NCBI RefSeq assembly: GCF_030812885.1
Contig: NZ_JAUSTO010000006.1
Coordinates: 62,001 to 126,000 of the forward strand
From: Moryella indoligenes
Lineage (GTDB): Bacteria; Bacillota; Clostridia; Lachnospirales; Lachnospiraceae
DNA: 64,000 nt
Direction: 5' to 3'
In this document: in pieces, positions 33,511-41,853 of the stretch
Position numbering within the stretch: position 1 is the stretch's first letter
Layout of the letters: the number at the start of each line of letters is the position of its first letter
The notes under the pieces: generated by a model
The model's input: only the letters and a program-made list of their open reading frames with translations
What the model was told of the DNA's origin: nothing
Databases searched by the model: none
Position numbers and translations under genes: made by a program

Positions 33511-33540
33511 GCTGGCAGCTGATGAAAAGCAGCTGCCAGC
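33511..33540. repeat. Perfect 11-bp inverted repeat upstream of hslO
   Basis: GCTGGCAGCTG (33511-33521) and CAGCTGCCAGC (33530-33540) flank an 8-nt loop. There is no T tract, so it is not a clear terminator. It lies in the leader of hslO, 23 bp before the ATG, and could influence translation or bind a protein. Confidence 0.7.
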
Positions 33541-33562
33541 TGCCGCCTTACAGGATAAATAC

Positions 33563-34444
33563 ATGAATGATTATATGGTAAGAGCATTTGCTGCGGAGGG
33601 GATGATACGCGCATTTGCGGTTACGAGCCGGGAGCTCGTGGAGGAAGCCAGAAGCATCCACAACACCAGCCCCGTTGTAACTGCTGCACTGGGACGTCTG
33701 CTGACAGCGGGCGTGATCATGGGCAGTATGATGAAGGACGAGAGGGATCTTATCACGCTAAAGATCGACGGCGATGGACCAATGGGCGGCCTGCTGGTCA
33801 GCGCGGACTGCCGCGGCAATGTGAAGGGGTACCCGTATGAGCCGGCGGTCGTGATTCCTGCAAACGCAAAGGGAAAACTGGATGTCGCAGGGGCAGTCGG
33901 ACGCGGAACGCTCACCGTGATCTCAGATCTCGGACTGAAGGAGCCCTACGTGGGGCAGGTGGAGCTCATTTCGGGAGAAATTGCGGAGGATCTGACCTAT
34001 TATTATGCGAACAGCGAGCAGATACCCTCAAGTGTGGGGCTCGGTGTACTGATGAATCGGGAGAACACGGTGAACTGTGCCGGAGGCTTTCTGATTCAGC
34101 TCATGCCCGGCTGCCCGGAGGAGCTCACAGAGAGGCTTGAGGACAGATTGCGCGGTGTAGATTCCGTCACGCACTTTTTGCGGGAGGGAAAGACACCTGA
34201 GGATATGCTCTCTGTTATTCTGGAAGATATGGAGCTTCAGATTACAGAAAAGCTGCCCTGTCGCTATTCATGCAGCTGCAGTCGTGAGAGAGTGGAGAAA
34301 GCTCTGCTTACCGTAGGAGAGAAGGAACTTCAGAGTATGATAGATGAGGGGAAGGCGGTGGAGCTGAGCTGTCACTTCTGTAAGAAGAAGTACAGTTTCT
34401 CTATCGAGGAGCTTCATACCATGCTTCTTGAGAGCAGGCACTGA
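33563..34444 (+). CDS. hslO: Redox-regulated chaperone Hsp33
   Basis: Hsp33 is a cytosolic holdase switched on by oxidation, when zinc is released from four cysteines. The 293-residue protein has the family start YMVRAFAAEGMIRAFAVTS, GRLLTAGVIMGSMMK, and the zinc/redox cluster C237-S-C239 and C270-H-F-C273 (CSCS, CHFC). Length matches E. coli and Bacillus Hsp33. ATG 33563 with AGGA upstream is chosen over a GTG at 33473, because the extra 30 residues lie before the family start and span an inverted repeat. Confidence 0.95.
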   Translation: MNDYMVRAFAAEGMIRAFAVTSRELVEEARSIHNTSPVVTAALGRLLTAGVIMGSMMKDERDLITLKIDGDGPMGGLLVSADCRGNVKGYPYEPAVVIPANAKGKLDVAGAVGRGTLTVISDLGLKEPYVGQVELISGEIAEDLTYYYANSEQIPSSVGLGVLMNRENTVNCAGGFLIQLMPGCPEELTERLEDRLRGVDSVTHFLREGKTPEDMLSVILEDMELQITEKLPCRYSCSCSRERVEKALLTVGEKELQSMIDEGKAVELSCHFCKKKYSFSIEELHTMLLESRH

Positions 34445-34482
34445 GGTCACGGACTCGCCTGAAAATGAAAGCTCTGGTTCTG

Positions 34483-34513
34483 AACGGGACAGCATTTATT
34501 GTGCTGTCCCGTT
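34483..34513. terminator. Bidirectional terminator between hslO and the DUF5662 gene
   Basis: AACGGGACAGCA (34483-34494) pairs perfectly with TGCTGTCCCGTT (34502-34513) over a short loop. It includes the end of the convergent minus-strand gene, whose stop is at 34496. The poly-T tracts are short. Confidence 0.75.
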
Positions 34514-35065
34514 GCTGTGCTCATAGGACTGCGGATGCTTCATAAGCCAGCGCATATATCCCAGGGTATATCGCTCCCCGTGCTCGCTCAGCATGATGAG
34601 CAGAGTCTCAAGCAGCGCTCTGGTATCCGGGTGCAGGCGGGAGCTCTCGCTTCTGTCCCTGTAGTATTGCAGCGGTGTGCTGTCGCTGTAGTTCGGGCCG
34701 TTGTAGACCTTTGAGGCTGCAATGCGGTCGCAGACCATCTCCAGCACATAGCGGAGCGGCATCTTCACGCCCTCCCATTCCCGGGTCTTTGGATTGATGT
34801 CCATCCAGTACTCGTAGTGATGGAGATTTCTTCCCTTGTGATGCAGCCATGCGGCGGAGTAACCTAAGGTATTCCTTTCCACAGCATTTGGGCTGCGATC
34901 CCCCTGGTAGTAGTGCACGCCGGTAAGAAACTCGATTGGGCTGTACTTAGAGAGATCGTGCAGCAGGCCCTGTCTCAGAAGTCCAAGCTTGAAGCAGAGA
35001 TCCATGACGGTCAGCTTGTGAATGGAAATGGTGATGAAGTGGTGAAAAACGTTGTGAAATTTCAT
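34496..35065 (-). CDS. DUF5662-family protein
   Basis: The product of about 189 residues matches DUF5662, a conserved Firmicute and phage family with an HD-like motif (LLHDLSKYSPIEF) and HHKGRNLHHYEYW. The histidine and aspartate spacing suggests metal binding, but no activity is established. The start is placed at ATG 35065, which has GGAG upstream. The frame continues to a GTG at 35098 inside the divergent promoter palindrome, where no ribosome site is seen. Confidence 0.8.
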   Translation of the reverse strand: MKFHNVFHHFITISIHKLTVMDLCFKLGLLRQGLLHDLSKYSPIEFLTGVHYYQGDRSPNAVERNTLGYSAAWLHHKGRNLHHYEYWMDINPKTREWEGVKMPLRYVLEMVCDRIAASKVYNGPNYSDSTPLQYYRDRSESSRLHPDTRALLETLLIMLSEHGERYTLGYMRWLMKHPQSYEHSNGTAQ

Positions 35066-35079
35066 GAGATACTCCAGAC

Positions 35080-35097
35080 TGTCAAAATTGTTTGACA
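35080..35097. promoter_or_regulatory. Operator-like palindrome over the cold-shock gene -35 box
   Basis: TGTCAAA (35080-35086) and TTTGACA (35091-35097) form a perfect 7-bp inverted repeat with a 4-bp centre. The right arm supplies the TTGACA -35 of the csp promoter. The arrangement suits repressor binding; the binder is unknown. Confidence 0.6.
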
Positions 35098-35120
35098 CAT
35101 TATTTTTTTCGTGTTATTGT
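35092..35120 (+). promoter_or_regulatory. Promoter of the cold-shock gene
   Basis: TTGACA (35092-35097) and TATTGT (35115-35120) are 17 bp apart; the leader to the ATG at 35177 is about 50 nt. Confidence 0.75.
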
Positions 35121-35176
35121 GAATTTGGCTACAGAGGTCTGCAAGTCAATTCATTATTTTCGGAGGAATTTGTGTT

Positions 35177-35380
35177 ATGAGCAAGGGTACAGTCAAGTGG
35201 TTTAATAATCAAAAGGGTTATGGATTTATTTCAGACGAGAAGGGCGGCGATGTATTCGTTCACTACTCCGGACTGAATATGGAAGGCTATAAAACCCTTG
35301 ATGAAGGCGCTGCGGTGGAATATGATATCATAGACGGCGCAAAGGGACCGCAGGCAGTCAATGTAAGCGTAGTCAAATAA
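35177..35380 (+). CDS. Cold-shock domain protein (CspA family)
   Basis: This 67-residue single cold-shock domain has intact RNP1 (KGYGFI) and RNP2 (VFVHY) RNA-binding motifs and the usual start GTVKWFNNQKGYGF. It acts as a single-stranded nucleic-acid chaperone in the cytoplasm. GGAGGAATTTGTGTT precedes the ATG. It is monocistronic, between its own promoter and a strong terminator. Confidence 0.97.
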   Translation: MSKGTVKWFNNQKGYGFISDEKGGDVFVHYSGLNMEGYKTLDEGAAVEYDIIDGAKGPQAVNVSVVK

Positions 35381-35393
35381 ACAGTGTCCACTG

Positions 35394-35420
35394 AGCCACG
35401 GAGAGATCCGTGGCTTTTTT
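35394..35420 (+). terminator. Intrinsic terminator of the cold-shock gene
   Basis: AGCCACGGA (35394-35402) pairs with TCCGTGGCT (35407-35415) around GAGA, followed by a run of T. Confidence 0.93.
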
Positions 35421-35426
35421 AATTGT

Positions 35427-35452
35427 ACAGGAAATCCCTGTGGATTTCCTGT
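35427..35452 (-). terminator. Terminator hairpin of the RNase H-like gene
   Basis: ACAGGAAATCC (35427-35437) pairs perfectly with GGATTTCCTGT (35442-35452) around a 4-nt loop, 5 bp after the end of the minus-strand gene. T-richness downstream on that strand is modest. Confidence 0.7.
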
Positions 35453-35457
35453 TTGGG

Positions 35458-36582
35458 CTACTTCTGAGCTTTCCCGTCATTGCTGCAAAATCCAAGCTCA
35501 GAGAGTGCTGCACCTGTGTAATTCAGCCAGAAACCGGGCGCAGTGTTTTCAAGCAAATCCTGACTCAGCCGAAGATAGGGTCTGCCGCGCGGATTCTCCC
35601 GGAAGAGAGTCGCCTCTGCCGGAGCTTCACACAGCAGCGGCATAAAAAGTCCCTCTGCCGGCACACAGGCATGTTCCGCCTTCGCCCGGACCTTTGCCGA
35701 GCGATCGACAAACTCCGCCAGACTTTTGTGAATGGCTTTATTCTCCAGAGGGAGATAGTAGTAGTCTCTGTAGTTTGTAAAATAGTGTCGGAGTGTTCCG
35801 TGAAAAAGCGGAATACGGAGACTTAGAGCATTGTCCTTGAGAGAGAGCTCTGCCTGAAAGCCGGCTGCTTCAAGCAGCTGGCGCACAGAAACCGGGATCC
35901 GGCTGTCTGTGTGAAAATGAAGCAGCAGGGCAGTCTCATCTACGGAGACAGAGAGCTCCTGAGGCGCACTCTGAAAGAAATCCCGGTAGGAGAGGAGGGA
36001 GAGAAGCTGCGGAAGGTTCATGATATCCTCCTCGTTGTGCAGAAGAAGCTGCTGCAGCAGGGCAGTCTCCGGTGTGACTAGCCAGTGCTCGTAGACAGAG
36101 ATCAGCTCAGCTCCGCTGAAGCGGTCTGTGCGGGAGATGGACAGGAATTCCTCCATGCGCTTCTGGTTCATGCGCTCCGTGCCGAGAAGCTTGCGGAAGG
36201 GGCGAACTGCGCGGTAGAGATCCAGACTCTGTATTTCGTCGAGGGGACAGCCCATGCCGTACTGCGACGCACAGCGGGAGAGAAAGGGCAGATCAAAGCT
36301 GTCTCCGTTATAGTGGATGAGGATGCGAAAGTCTTTTGCAAAATCAAAGAAGCTGCGCAGGCATTCTTCCTCCGCAGACAGACTGTCTGCAAACCACTGA
36401 CGCAGCATCCAGCCGCTCTTCTCCGCATAAGAAAGAGCGCCGATCATGTAGATCTGCGCATTTGCCGGGGACAGTCCCGTAGTCTCTATGTCAAGAAACA
36501 GAAAATCCTCCAGAACGCCGAGCTTTCTTATGGGGTAGTCAAATATCACTGCTTCCGGTATCTGAAAGAGCTGCATCTTCAT
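35458..36582 (-). CDS. Ribonuclease H-like (YprB-type) exonuclease-domain protein
   Basis: The 374-residue protein has a DEDD-type RNase H-like fold: FLFLDIETTGLSP (motif I Asp/Glu), RILIHYNGDSFDLPFL (motif II), and HNEEDIMNLPQLL (motif III Asp). This matches the YprB/RNase_H_2 family (PF13482), probably acting on nucleic acid 3' ends. The C-terminal 130 residues are a separate, poorly conserved region. Two starts, ATG 36582 and 36576, share the GGAGG sites. It is divergent from ruvA. Confidence 0.85.
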   Translation of the reverse strand: MKMQLFQIPEAVIFDYPIRKLGVLEDFLFLDIETTGLSPANAQIYMIGALSYAEKSGWMLRQWFADSLSAEEECLRSFFDFAKDFRILIHYNGDSFDLPFLSRCASQYGMGCPLDEIQSLDLYRAVRPFRKLLGTERMNQKRMEEFLSISRTDRFSGAELISVYEHWLVTPETALLQQLLLHNEEDIMNLPQLLSLLSYRDFFQSAPQELSVSVDETALLLHFHTDSRIPVSVRQLLEAAGFQAELSLKDNALSLRIPLFHGTLRHYFTNYRDYYYLPLENKAIHKSLAEFVDRSAKVRAKAEHACVPAEGLFMPLLCEAPAEATLFRENPRGRPYLRLSQDLLENTAPGFWLNYTGAALSELGFCSNDGKAQK

Positions 36583-36598
36583 CCCTCCAGTCCTCCTC

Positions 36599-36627
36599 AG
36601 TATACCTCTTCGTTGTCAGATTGGAAA
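36599..36627 (-). promoter_or_regulatory. Promoter of the RNase H-like gene
   Basis: On the minus strand TATACT (36599-36604) lies 17 bp after a weak TTTCCA (36622-36627), close to the ATG at 36582. Confidence 0.45.
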
Positions 36628-36641
36628 GGCTGTGATAAACT
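36613..36641 (+). promoter_or_regulatory. Promoter of the ruvAB operon
   Basis: TTGTCA (36613-36618) and TAAACT (36636-36641) are 17 bp apart, 45 bp before the ruvA ATG. I saw no LexA box. Confidence 0.65.
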
Positions 36642-36686
36642 TCAGGGAAGTGTATTACAGCTGTTCAGGCTGATCTGGAGGACGCA

Positions 36687-37301
36687 ATGATTTCATATAT
36701 CAGAGGAACACTGGCTGAGACTCAAGGATCGCTGATCGTGGTCGAGGCGGGTTCTGTCGGTGTCAATATCAATGTGCCGCTGTCGCTTGTCGAGGGGCTG
36801 CCGTCTGTCGGAGAGGAGGTCACGATCTATACCTGCCTCAGAGTGACGGATGATGCGCTCACGCTGTACGGCTTTGGTTCACGGAATGATCTGGAGATGT
36901 TCCGCCAGCTTCTGAATGTAAGCGGCATCGGACCGAAGGGTGCACTGGGGCTGCTCTCTGTGCTGACGCCGGATGAACTTCGCGTTGCAGTGGTGACGGG
37001 GGATGCCAAGGCTCTCACGAGGGCGCCGGGTGTCGGAGCAAAGACGGCACAGCGCATCATACTCGACTTAAAGGACAGAGTATCTCTGGATGAGCTCTCC
37101 TATATGTCGGAGCAGAGCGGAGGGGCGGCAGCATCATCCACGTCCCAGAGCGCACAGGCACAGCGGGAGGCGATCGAGGCTCTGGTGCAGCTCGGTTACG
37201 CGCCGACAGAGGCAGCGCGGGCGGTGCGGAAGGTGGAGAACAGTTCCGCCATGGATGCGGAGGCGATCTTAAAGGCTGCGCTGAAGGGCTTTCATTTCTG
37301 A
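36687..37301 (+). CDS. ruvA: Holliday junction branch migration protein RuvA
   Basis: RuvA tetramers hold four-way DNA junctions flat for the RuvB motor. The 204-residue protein shows the OB-fold start MISYIRGTLAE, the helix-hairpin-helix pair (LNVSGIGPKGALGLL, APGVGAKTAQRIILDLK), a Ser/Ala-rich hinge near 142-158, and the C-terminal RuvB-binding domain (ALVQLGYAPTEAARAVRKV). GGAGGACGCA precedes the ATG. ruvB follows after 50 bp. Confidence 0.97.
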   Translation: MISYIRGTLAETQGSLIVVEAGSVGVNINVPLSLVEGLPSVGEEVTIYTCLRVTDDALTLYGFGSRNDLEMFRQLLNVSGIGPKGALGLLSVLTPDELRVAVVTGDAKALTRAPGVGAKTAQRIILDLKDRVSLDELSYMSEQSGGAAASSTSQSAQAQREAIEALVQLGYAPTEAARAVRKVENSSAMDAEAILKAALKGFHF

Positions 37302-37351
37302 AAAATTCAGAGCTGCTGCGGGATATCGTGTGAATGTACGGAAAGAGAGAG

Positions 37352-38356
37352 ATGGAACGAAAAATTATAAGCACCGAAGTGGTGAAGGAGGAGGCGAGGC
37401 TTGAGCAGAGCTTAAGACCCCGTCTTTTGAAGGACTACATCGGGCAGACAAAGCTGAAATCCATACTGAAGATTTATATTGAGGCGGCCAGGGGACGGGG
37501 GGAGTCCCTGGATCATGTGCTCTTTTACGGTCCGCCGGGACTTGGAAAGACTACGCTTTCCGGTATTATAGCCGCGGAGATGGGAGTCAATATGAAGGTG
37601 ACCTCCGGGCCTGCGATTGAGAAGCCGGGGGAGATGGCCGCGATTTTAAACAATCTGCATGAGGGAGATGTGCTCTTTGTCGATGAGATTCACCGCCTGA
37701 ACCGTCAGGTGGAGGAGGTTCTTTACCCGGCGATGGAGGATTTTGCCATTGATATTATGATAGGTAAGGAAGCCGGGGCGAGAAGCATACGCCTGGATCT
37801 TCCGCACTTTACGCTGGTGGGCGCGACGACGCGGGCGGGACTTCTGTCCGCACCACTCAGAGATCGCTTTGGTGTGGTGCAGAGACTTGAGTTTTATTCG
37901 GAGGCCGAGCTTGAGGAGATCGTACGACGCTCTGCGGCAGTGCTCGGTGTGGAGATAGATCCCGCGGGCTGTAAGGAGATTGCGAGGCGAAGCCGCGGAA
38001 CACCCCGCCTTGCGAATCGCCTGCTGAAGCGGGTCAGAGACTTTGCGGAGGTGAAGTACGAGGGTATCATCACCCGGGAGGCTGCGGATTACGCGCTTGA
38101 CACTCTGGATGTGGACAAGCTTGGCCTGGACAATGGGGACAGAAGCATTCTGCTCATGATGATAGAGAAGTTCGGAGGCGGGCCGGTGGGGCTGGATACC
38201 CTCGCAGCGGCGCTGGGAGAGGATGCCGGAACCCTGGAGGATGTGTATGAGCCGTATCTGCTTATGAACGGGCTCATTATGCGCACTCCGCGCGGCCGCG
38301 TGGCGACAGCGCGCGCGTACCGCCATCTTGGGATCAGTCCGGATAAACAGGAGTGA
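37352..38356 (+). CDS. ruvB: Holliday junction helicase motor RuvB
   Basis: This hexameric AAA+ ATPase drives branch migration with RuvA. The 334-residue product has Walker A GPPGLGKTTL, Walker B VLFVDEIHRLNR, sensor 1 GATTRAG, the arginine-finger region APLRDRFG, and the C-terminal winged helix ending TPRGRVATARAYRHLG. ATG 37352, after GGAAAGAGAG, gives the same length as the Bacillus protein; an ATG at 37334 would add six residues. zapA starts 5 bp downstream. Confidence 0.97.
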   Translation: MERKIISTEVVKEEARLEQSLRPRLLKDYIGQTKLKSILKIYIEAARGRGESLDHVLFYGPPGLGKTTLSGIIAAEMGVNMKVTSGPAIEKPGEMAAILNNLHEGDVLFVDEIHRLNRQVEEVLYPAMEDFAIDIMIGKEAGARSIRLDLPHFTLVGATTRAGLLSAPLRDRFGVVQRLEFYSEAELEEIVRRSAAVLGVEIDPAGCKEIARRSRGTPRLANRLLKRVRDFAEVKYEGIITREAADYALDTLDVDKLGLDNGDRSILLMMIEKFGGGPVGLDTLAAALGEDAGTLEDVYEPYLLMNGLIMRTPRGRVATARAYRHLGISPDKQE

Positions 38357-38360
38357 AAGT

Positions 38361-38912
38361 ATGAAGGAAATCAGAAAAAATGACGCAGAGCTTAAGGAAC
38401 AGCCTGCGGTTGATGTTGTAATTGACGGAAAGGTGATTCCTCTCTCCGGCGGAGAGACAGAGTATCTGCAGCGCGTTGCGGGATATCTGGACGGGAAGAT
38501 CTCAGAGCTGAAGCGCTCGCAGCAGTACGGGCACCAGAATGCGGAGCAGCGCTCCATGACTCTCAGTCTGAATCTTGCGGATGACTGTATGCACGCGAGG
38601 GATGAGCTGCAGAGGCTGAAGTCAGAGTCGGAGGCTCATGAGTCGGAGGTCTATGTACTGAAGCGGGAGCTCGTGGAAAAGCGCATCGAGACAGAGCGCA
38701 TGAAGGAGCGTCTCACTGCTTCAGAGGAAGCACGGAAGGAGATCGCAAAACAGCTGTATGAACTCTCAGGGCAGCGTAAGAAAGTCGAAGAGCAGGCGCA
38801 GGAGCTTGACAGGCTCCGGGAGAGGCTTCAGCAGGCAGAGCAGCGCGCAAAAGAGCTGAAGACACGCGCAGACGCACTGGAACAGGAGGTCAATGAGCTC
38901 CTTGAAAAATAA
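38361..38912 (+). CDS. zapA: Cell division protein ZapA with long coiled-coil tail
   Basis: ZapA bundles FtsZ filaments at the division site. The 183-residue product opens with the ZapA domain (VDVVIDGKVIPLSGGETEYLQ, VAGYLDGKI, LSLNLADDCM). A charged coiled-coil of about 100 residues (RLRERLQQAEQRAKEL) follows, longer than the short ZapA of Bacillus and typical of Clostridia. ACAGGAG precedes the ATG. The end overlaps the U32 peptidase start by 20 bp, so the genes are likely coupled. Confidence 0.88.
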   Translation: MKEIRKNDAELKEQPAVDVVIDGKVIPLSGGETEYLQRVAGYLDGKISELKRSQQYGHQNAEQRSMTLSLNLADDCMHARDELQRLKSESEAHESEVYVLKRELVEKRIETERMKERLTASEEARKEIAKQLYELSGQRKKVEEQAQELDRLRERLQQAEQRAKELKTRADALEQEVNELLEK

Positions 38913-41163
38913 GAGAAGGATTCCGGAGCTTCTGGCTCCGGCCGGATCGCCGGAGAGCCTGAGAGCGGCAGTGAATGCGGGCGCGGACGCAGTCTATATC
39001 GGTGGAAAACGCTATGGCGCACGCGCCTATGCAGAGAATCCGGATGAGGACAGTCTGATCGATGCAATTCATTATGCGCACCTGCATTCCGTCCGCGTGC
39101 ATCTCACAGTGAATACACTGATGAAGGAAACGGAGCTTCAGGGACTCCCGACTTATATGGCGCCTTATTATGAGGCGGGACTGGATGCCGCGATTGTACA
39201 GGATGCGGGAGCCTTTTCACTTCTGCACAGCTGTTTTCCTCTGCTTCCGCTGCATGCCAGCACGCAGACTACGGTGACGGGGCCGGAGAGCGGGCTCTTC
39301 TGGAAGCAGCTTGGAGCAGTCAGGCTCATTCCCGCGCGGGAGCTGAGTCTTGAGGAAATTAAGGAGATCAAACAGGTGACGGGGCTGGAGGTGGAGACCT
39401 TTGTGCATGGTGCTCTCTGCTTCTCCTATTCGGGGCAGTGTCTCATGAGCAGTCTGATCGGCGGCCGCAGCGGAAACCGGGGACGCTGTGCACAGACCTG
39501 CCGTCTCCCTTACGCTGCACACCAGGACGGAAAGAAACTGAACAGGGGAGAGGAGCGCTATCTGCTGAGCTGTCGTGATCTCTGCAGTCTGGATCTCATT
39601 CCGGCTCTGATTGAGGCCGGGATAGACAGCTTTAAGATTGAGGGGCGGATGAAGAGCCCGCGCTATACCGCCGGCGTCGTGTCAATATGGCGGCACTACC
39701 TGGATCTCTACCGGAAGGAGGGACGCGAGGGCTTTCATGTAGAACCAGGGGACAGGCGGCGGCTTCTGGATCTCTTTGACCGGGGCGGACAGACGGAGGG
39801 TTACTATTTTCAGCACAACGGAAGGGATATGCTTGCACTGCGGGAGAAGCCTGCCTTCCGGGAGGGCAATCAGGAGCTGAATGAGGAGCTGGATCACAGC
39901 TTTGTGAATGCACGGCTGCAGCTGCCCATACAGGGAAATGCGCGCTTTGCTGCGGGAGAGGAGATGCGGCTCTCGCTCCGCTGTACGCTGCCGGATGGCT
40001 CAGAGTGCGGAGCTGCAGTCTGCGGAGCTGTGCCTGAGCCCGCAAAAAAGATGGAAGCTACGGAAGAGGAGCTGCGCGCGAGGCTCAATAAGACCGGTGA
40101 CACAGACTTTTATTTTGAGCGGCTGGACATTTCTCTTCAGCCGGGACTCTTCCTCCCGGTCGGACAGATCAATGCCTTGCGTAGAGAGGCGATTGCTGCG
40201 CTGCGGAATCGGATACTCTCGCGCAGCGAGAGAGCGGCCGTGCCGCCCGGGGAGCCGTATGTGCGTTTCCCTGTGCTGCCGGGGAACTGTGAAGCAGAAG
40301 CGGAGCGAACTGCGGAGGACAGAAGGGAAGAGAGAAGACGCACGCTTCATGTGAGCTGCGAGACGGAGGAACAGCTCGAGTCCTGCCTGCGCTCCGGAGC
40401 CTTTGATGAGCTGAGCTTTGAGGCGGATGCTGTTCCTGCGGAGCGCTGGATGCACTATGTCCGTGAGCTGCATCGGCAGAATAAGCGGGCGCTGCTTGCG
40501 CTGCCAGCAATCTTTCGGAGTGAGGCATATCACTACTTTCGGGACAGAGAGCGCTGTCTTTTGGAGACGGGTTTTGACGGCTTTCTGATCCGCTCCCTGG
40601 AGGAGCCGGGCTTTCTCCGACGCTGCTTTGATCAGGCGGGGCGGGAGCTCCCGGCACTGTACTATGACTTTCAGGTTTACGCAATGAACCGCCGTGCCGC
40701 ACTGCTTTTTAAGGCGCATGGCGCTCACCGTCTCACGCTTCCCGTGGAGCTGAATGCGGCAGAGCTCAGGCTTCTGAACTGCGAGGACAGTGAGCTTGTG
40801 GTGTCCGGACGGCTGCCGATGATGGTCACTGCGCAGTGTCTTAAGAAGACACTGAAGGGCTGCGATCACAGACCGGGTATGCTCACGCTTAAGGACAGAC
40901 GCGGCATGGAAATGCCTGTGAAGAATCATTGCAGCTACTGCTGTAATGTGATTCTGAATGCAGAGCCACTGAGTCTCACGGGACTTCGCGCCGAGGTGGA
41001 GCGGCTGAATCCTGTTTCCGTGCGGGTGCTGCTCACAACGGAATCTGCGGCGGAGACAGAGCGTATCCTCACCGGATGCCGGGAAGCTTTTATTTATGGA
41101 AGAGACTGTGCGGAGCCCTATCCGAGCTATACCCGCGGTCACATGAGGCGTGGGGTGGAGTAG
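38893..41163 (+). CDS. U32-family peptidase (DUF3656-containing, RlhA/YrrO-like)
   Basis: The 756-residue protein begins with the peptidase U32 domain: ELLAPAGSPESLRAAVNAGADAV, FVHGALCFSYSGQCLMSS, GRCAQTCRLPY and DSFKIEGRMKSPRY. The conserved cysteines are present (C in ALCFSYSGQC and GRCAQTC, plus a late SYCCNV cluster). The middle and C-terminal halves match the DUF3656 extension. Some relatives (RlhA, UbiU/V, TrhP) act in RNA hydroxylation or ubiquinone synthesis rather than proteolysis, so the activity is open. AGGAGG lies within the zapA end. Confidence 0.9.
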   Translation: MSSLKNKRRIPELLAPAGSPESLRAAVNAGADAVYIGGKRYGARAYAENPDEDSLIDAIHYAHLHSVRVHLTVNTLMKETELQGLPTYMAPYYEAGLDAAIVQDAGAFSLLHSCFPLLPLHASTQTTVTGPESGLFWKQLGAVRLIPARELSLEEIKEIKQVTGLEVETFVHGALCFSYSGQCLMSSLIGGRSGNRGRCAQTCRLPYAAHQDGKKLNRGEERYLLSCRDLCSLDLIPALIEAGIDSFKIEGRMKSPRYTAGVVSIWRHYLDLYRKEGREGFHVEPGDRRRLLDLFDRGGQTEGYYFQHNGRDMLALREKPAFREGNQELNEELDHSFVNARLQLPIQGNARFAAGEEMRLSLRCTLPDGSECGAAVCGAVPEPAKKMEATEEELRARLNKTGDTDFYFERLDISLQPGLFLPVGQINALRREAIAALRNRILSRSERAAVPPGEPYVRFPVLPGNCEAEAERTAEDRREERRRTLHVSCETEEQLESCLRSGAFDELSFEADAVPAERWMHYVRELHRQNKRALLALPAIFRSEAYHYFRDRERCLLETGFDGFLIRSLEEPGFLRRCFDQAGRELPALYYDFQVYAMNRRAALLFKAHGAHRLTLPVELNAAELRLLNCEDSELVVSGRLPMMVTAQCLKKTLKGCDHRPGMLTLKDRRGMEMPVKNHCSYCCNVILNAEPLSLTGLRAEVERLNPVSVRVLLTTESAAETERILTGCREAFIYGRDCAEPYPSYTRGHMRRGVE

Positions 41164-41247
41164 AGCGCAGACAGGGACGGACAGCATTACCCGCATACTG
41201 TCACGCTTAATGCCACAGTGATTATACGGCAGAAACAGAAAGAACAG

Positions 41248-41276
41248 TTGAGTTAGAACTGCGACAGGTATATACT
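41248..41276 (+). promoter_or_regulatory. Promoter of the Nudix/ThyX-like/DHFR region
   Basis: TTGAGT (41248-41253) and TATACT (41271-41276) are 17 bp apart. The predicted start near 41283 leaves about 80 nt of leader to the ATG at 41366. Confidence 0.7.
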
Positions 41277-41365
41277 GGGGAAGTGTTATGAGGCATTTTT
41301 ATCCCTTTGTCTCAGAGTCGAAAAAAGCAGACGGAATAGAACAAGGTCACGCAGGAGGAATTGCA

Positions 41366-41797
41366 ATGGTCGAAGCAACGAGCTGCGGTGGCGTGGTGAT
41401 TTTTCACGGAAAGATTCTTCTTCTCTATAAGAATTACCGAAACCGCTATGAAGGGTGGGTGCTGCCGAAGGGAACCGTGGAGGCGGGCGAGACGCACGAG
41501 CAGACAGCGCTCCGGGAGGTGAAGGAGGAGACCGGCGTCAGCGCAAGAATTATCGAATATGTCGGAAAGAGCGAATATACTTTCAATGCGCAGTCCGAAG
41601 TAATAGATAAAAATGTGCACTGGTATCTGATGAGTGCAGACAGCTACTACAGCAAGCCGCAGCGGGAGGAGTATTTTCAGGATTCCGGTTATTATAAGTA
41701 TCATGAGGCCTGGCACCTTTTGAAGTTTGCAAATGAGCGGCTGATGCTGGAAAAGGCCTATGCGCGTTATCAGGAGCTGAAGAAAAGCAGGCTGTGA
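41366..41797 (+). CDS. Nudix hydrolase
   Basis: The 143-residue product has a complete Nudix box, GTVEAGETHEQTALREVKEE followed by TGV, with the metal-binding REVKEE core. It hydrolyses a nucleoside diphosphate linked to another moiety, but the substrate is not evident. ATG 41366 has AGGAGG 8 bp upstream. An in-frame ATG at 41288 lies only about 5 nt after the predicted transcript start and is less likely. Proximity to the thymidylate-related genes hints at nucleotide sanitation (inference). Confidence 0.9.
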   Translation: MVEATSCGGVVIFHGKILLLYKNYRNRYEGWVLPKGTVEAGETHEQTALREVKEETGVSARIIEYVGKSEYTFNAQSEVIDKNVHWYLMSADSYYSKPQREEYFQDSGYYKYHEAWHLLKFANERLMLEKAYARYQELKKSRL

Positions 41798-41853
41798 GCG
41801 GCAGCCCGCTGTGTGAAAAGGCTTTTGAAGATAAACACAAGAGGAGTAAGGAT

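Noticed and set aside
33473..33562. N-terminal extension of Hsp33
   Set aside because: The extra residues precede the family start, include a palindrome, and a better-placed ATG with a ribosome site follows.
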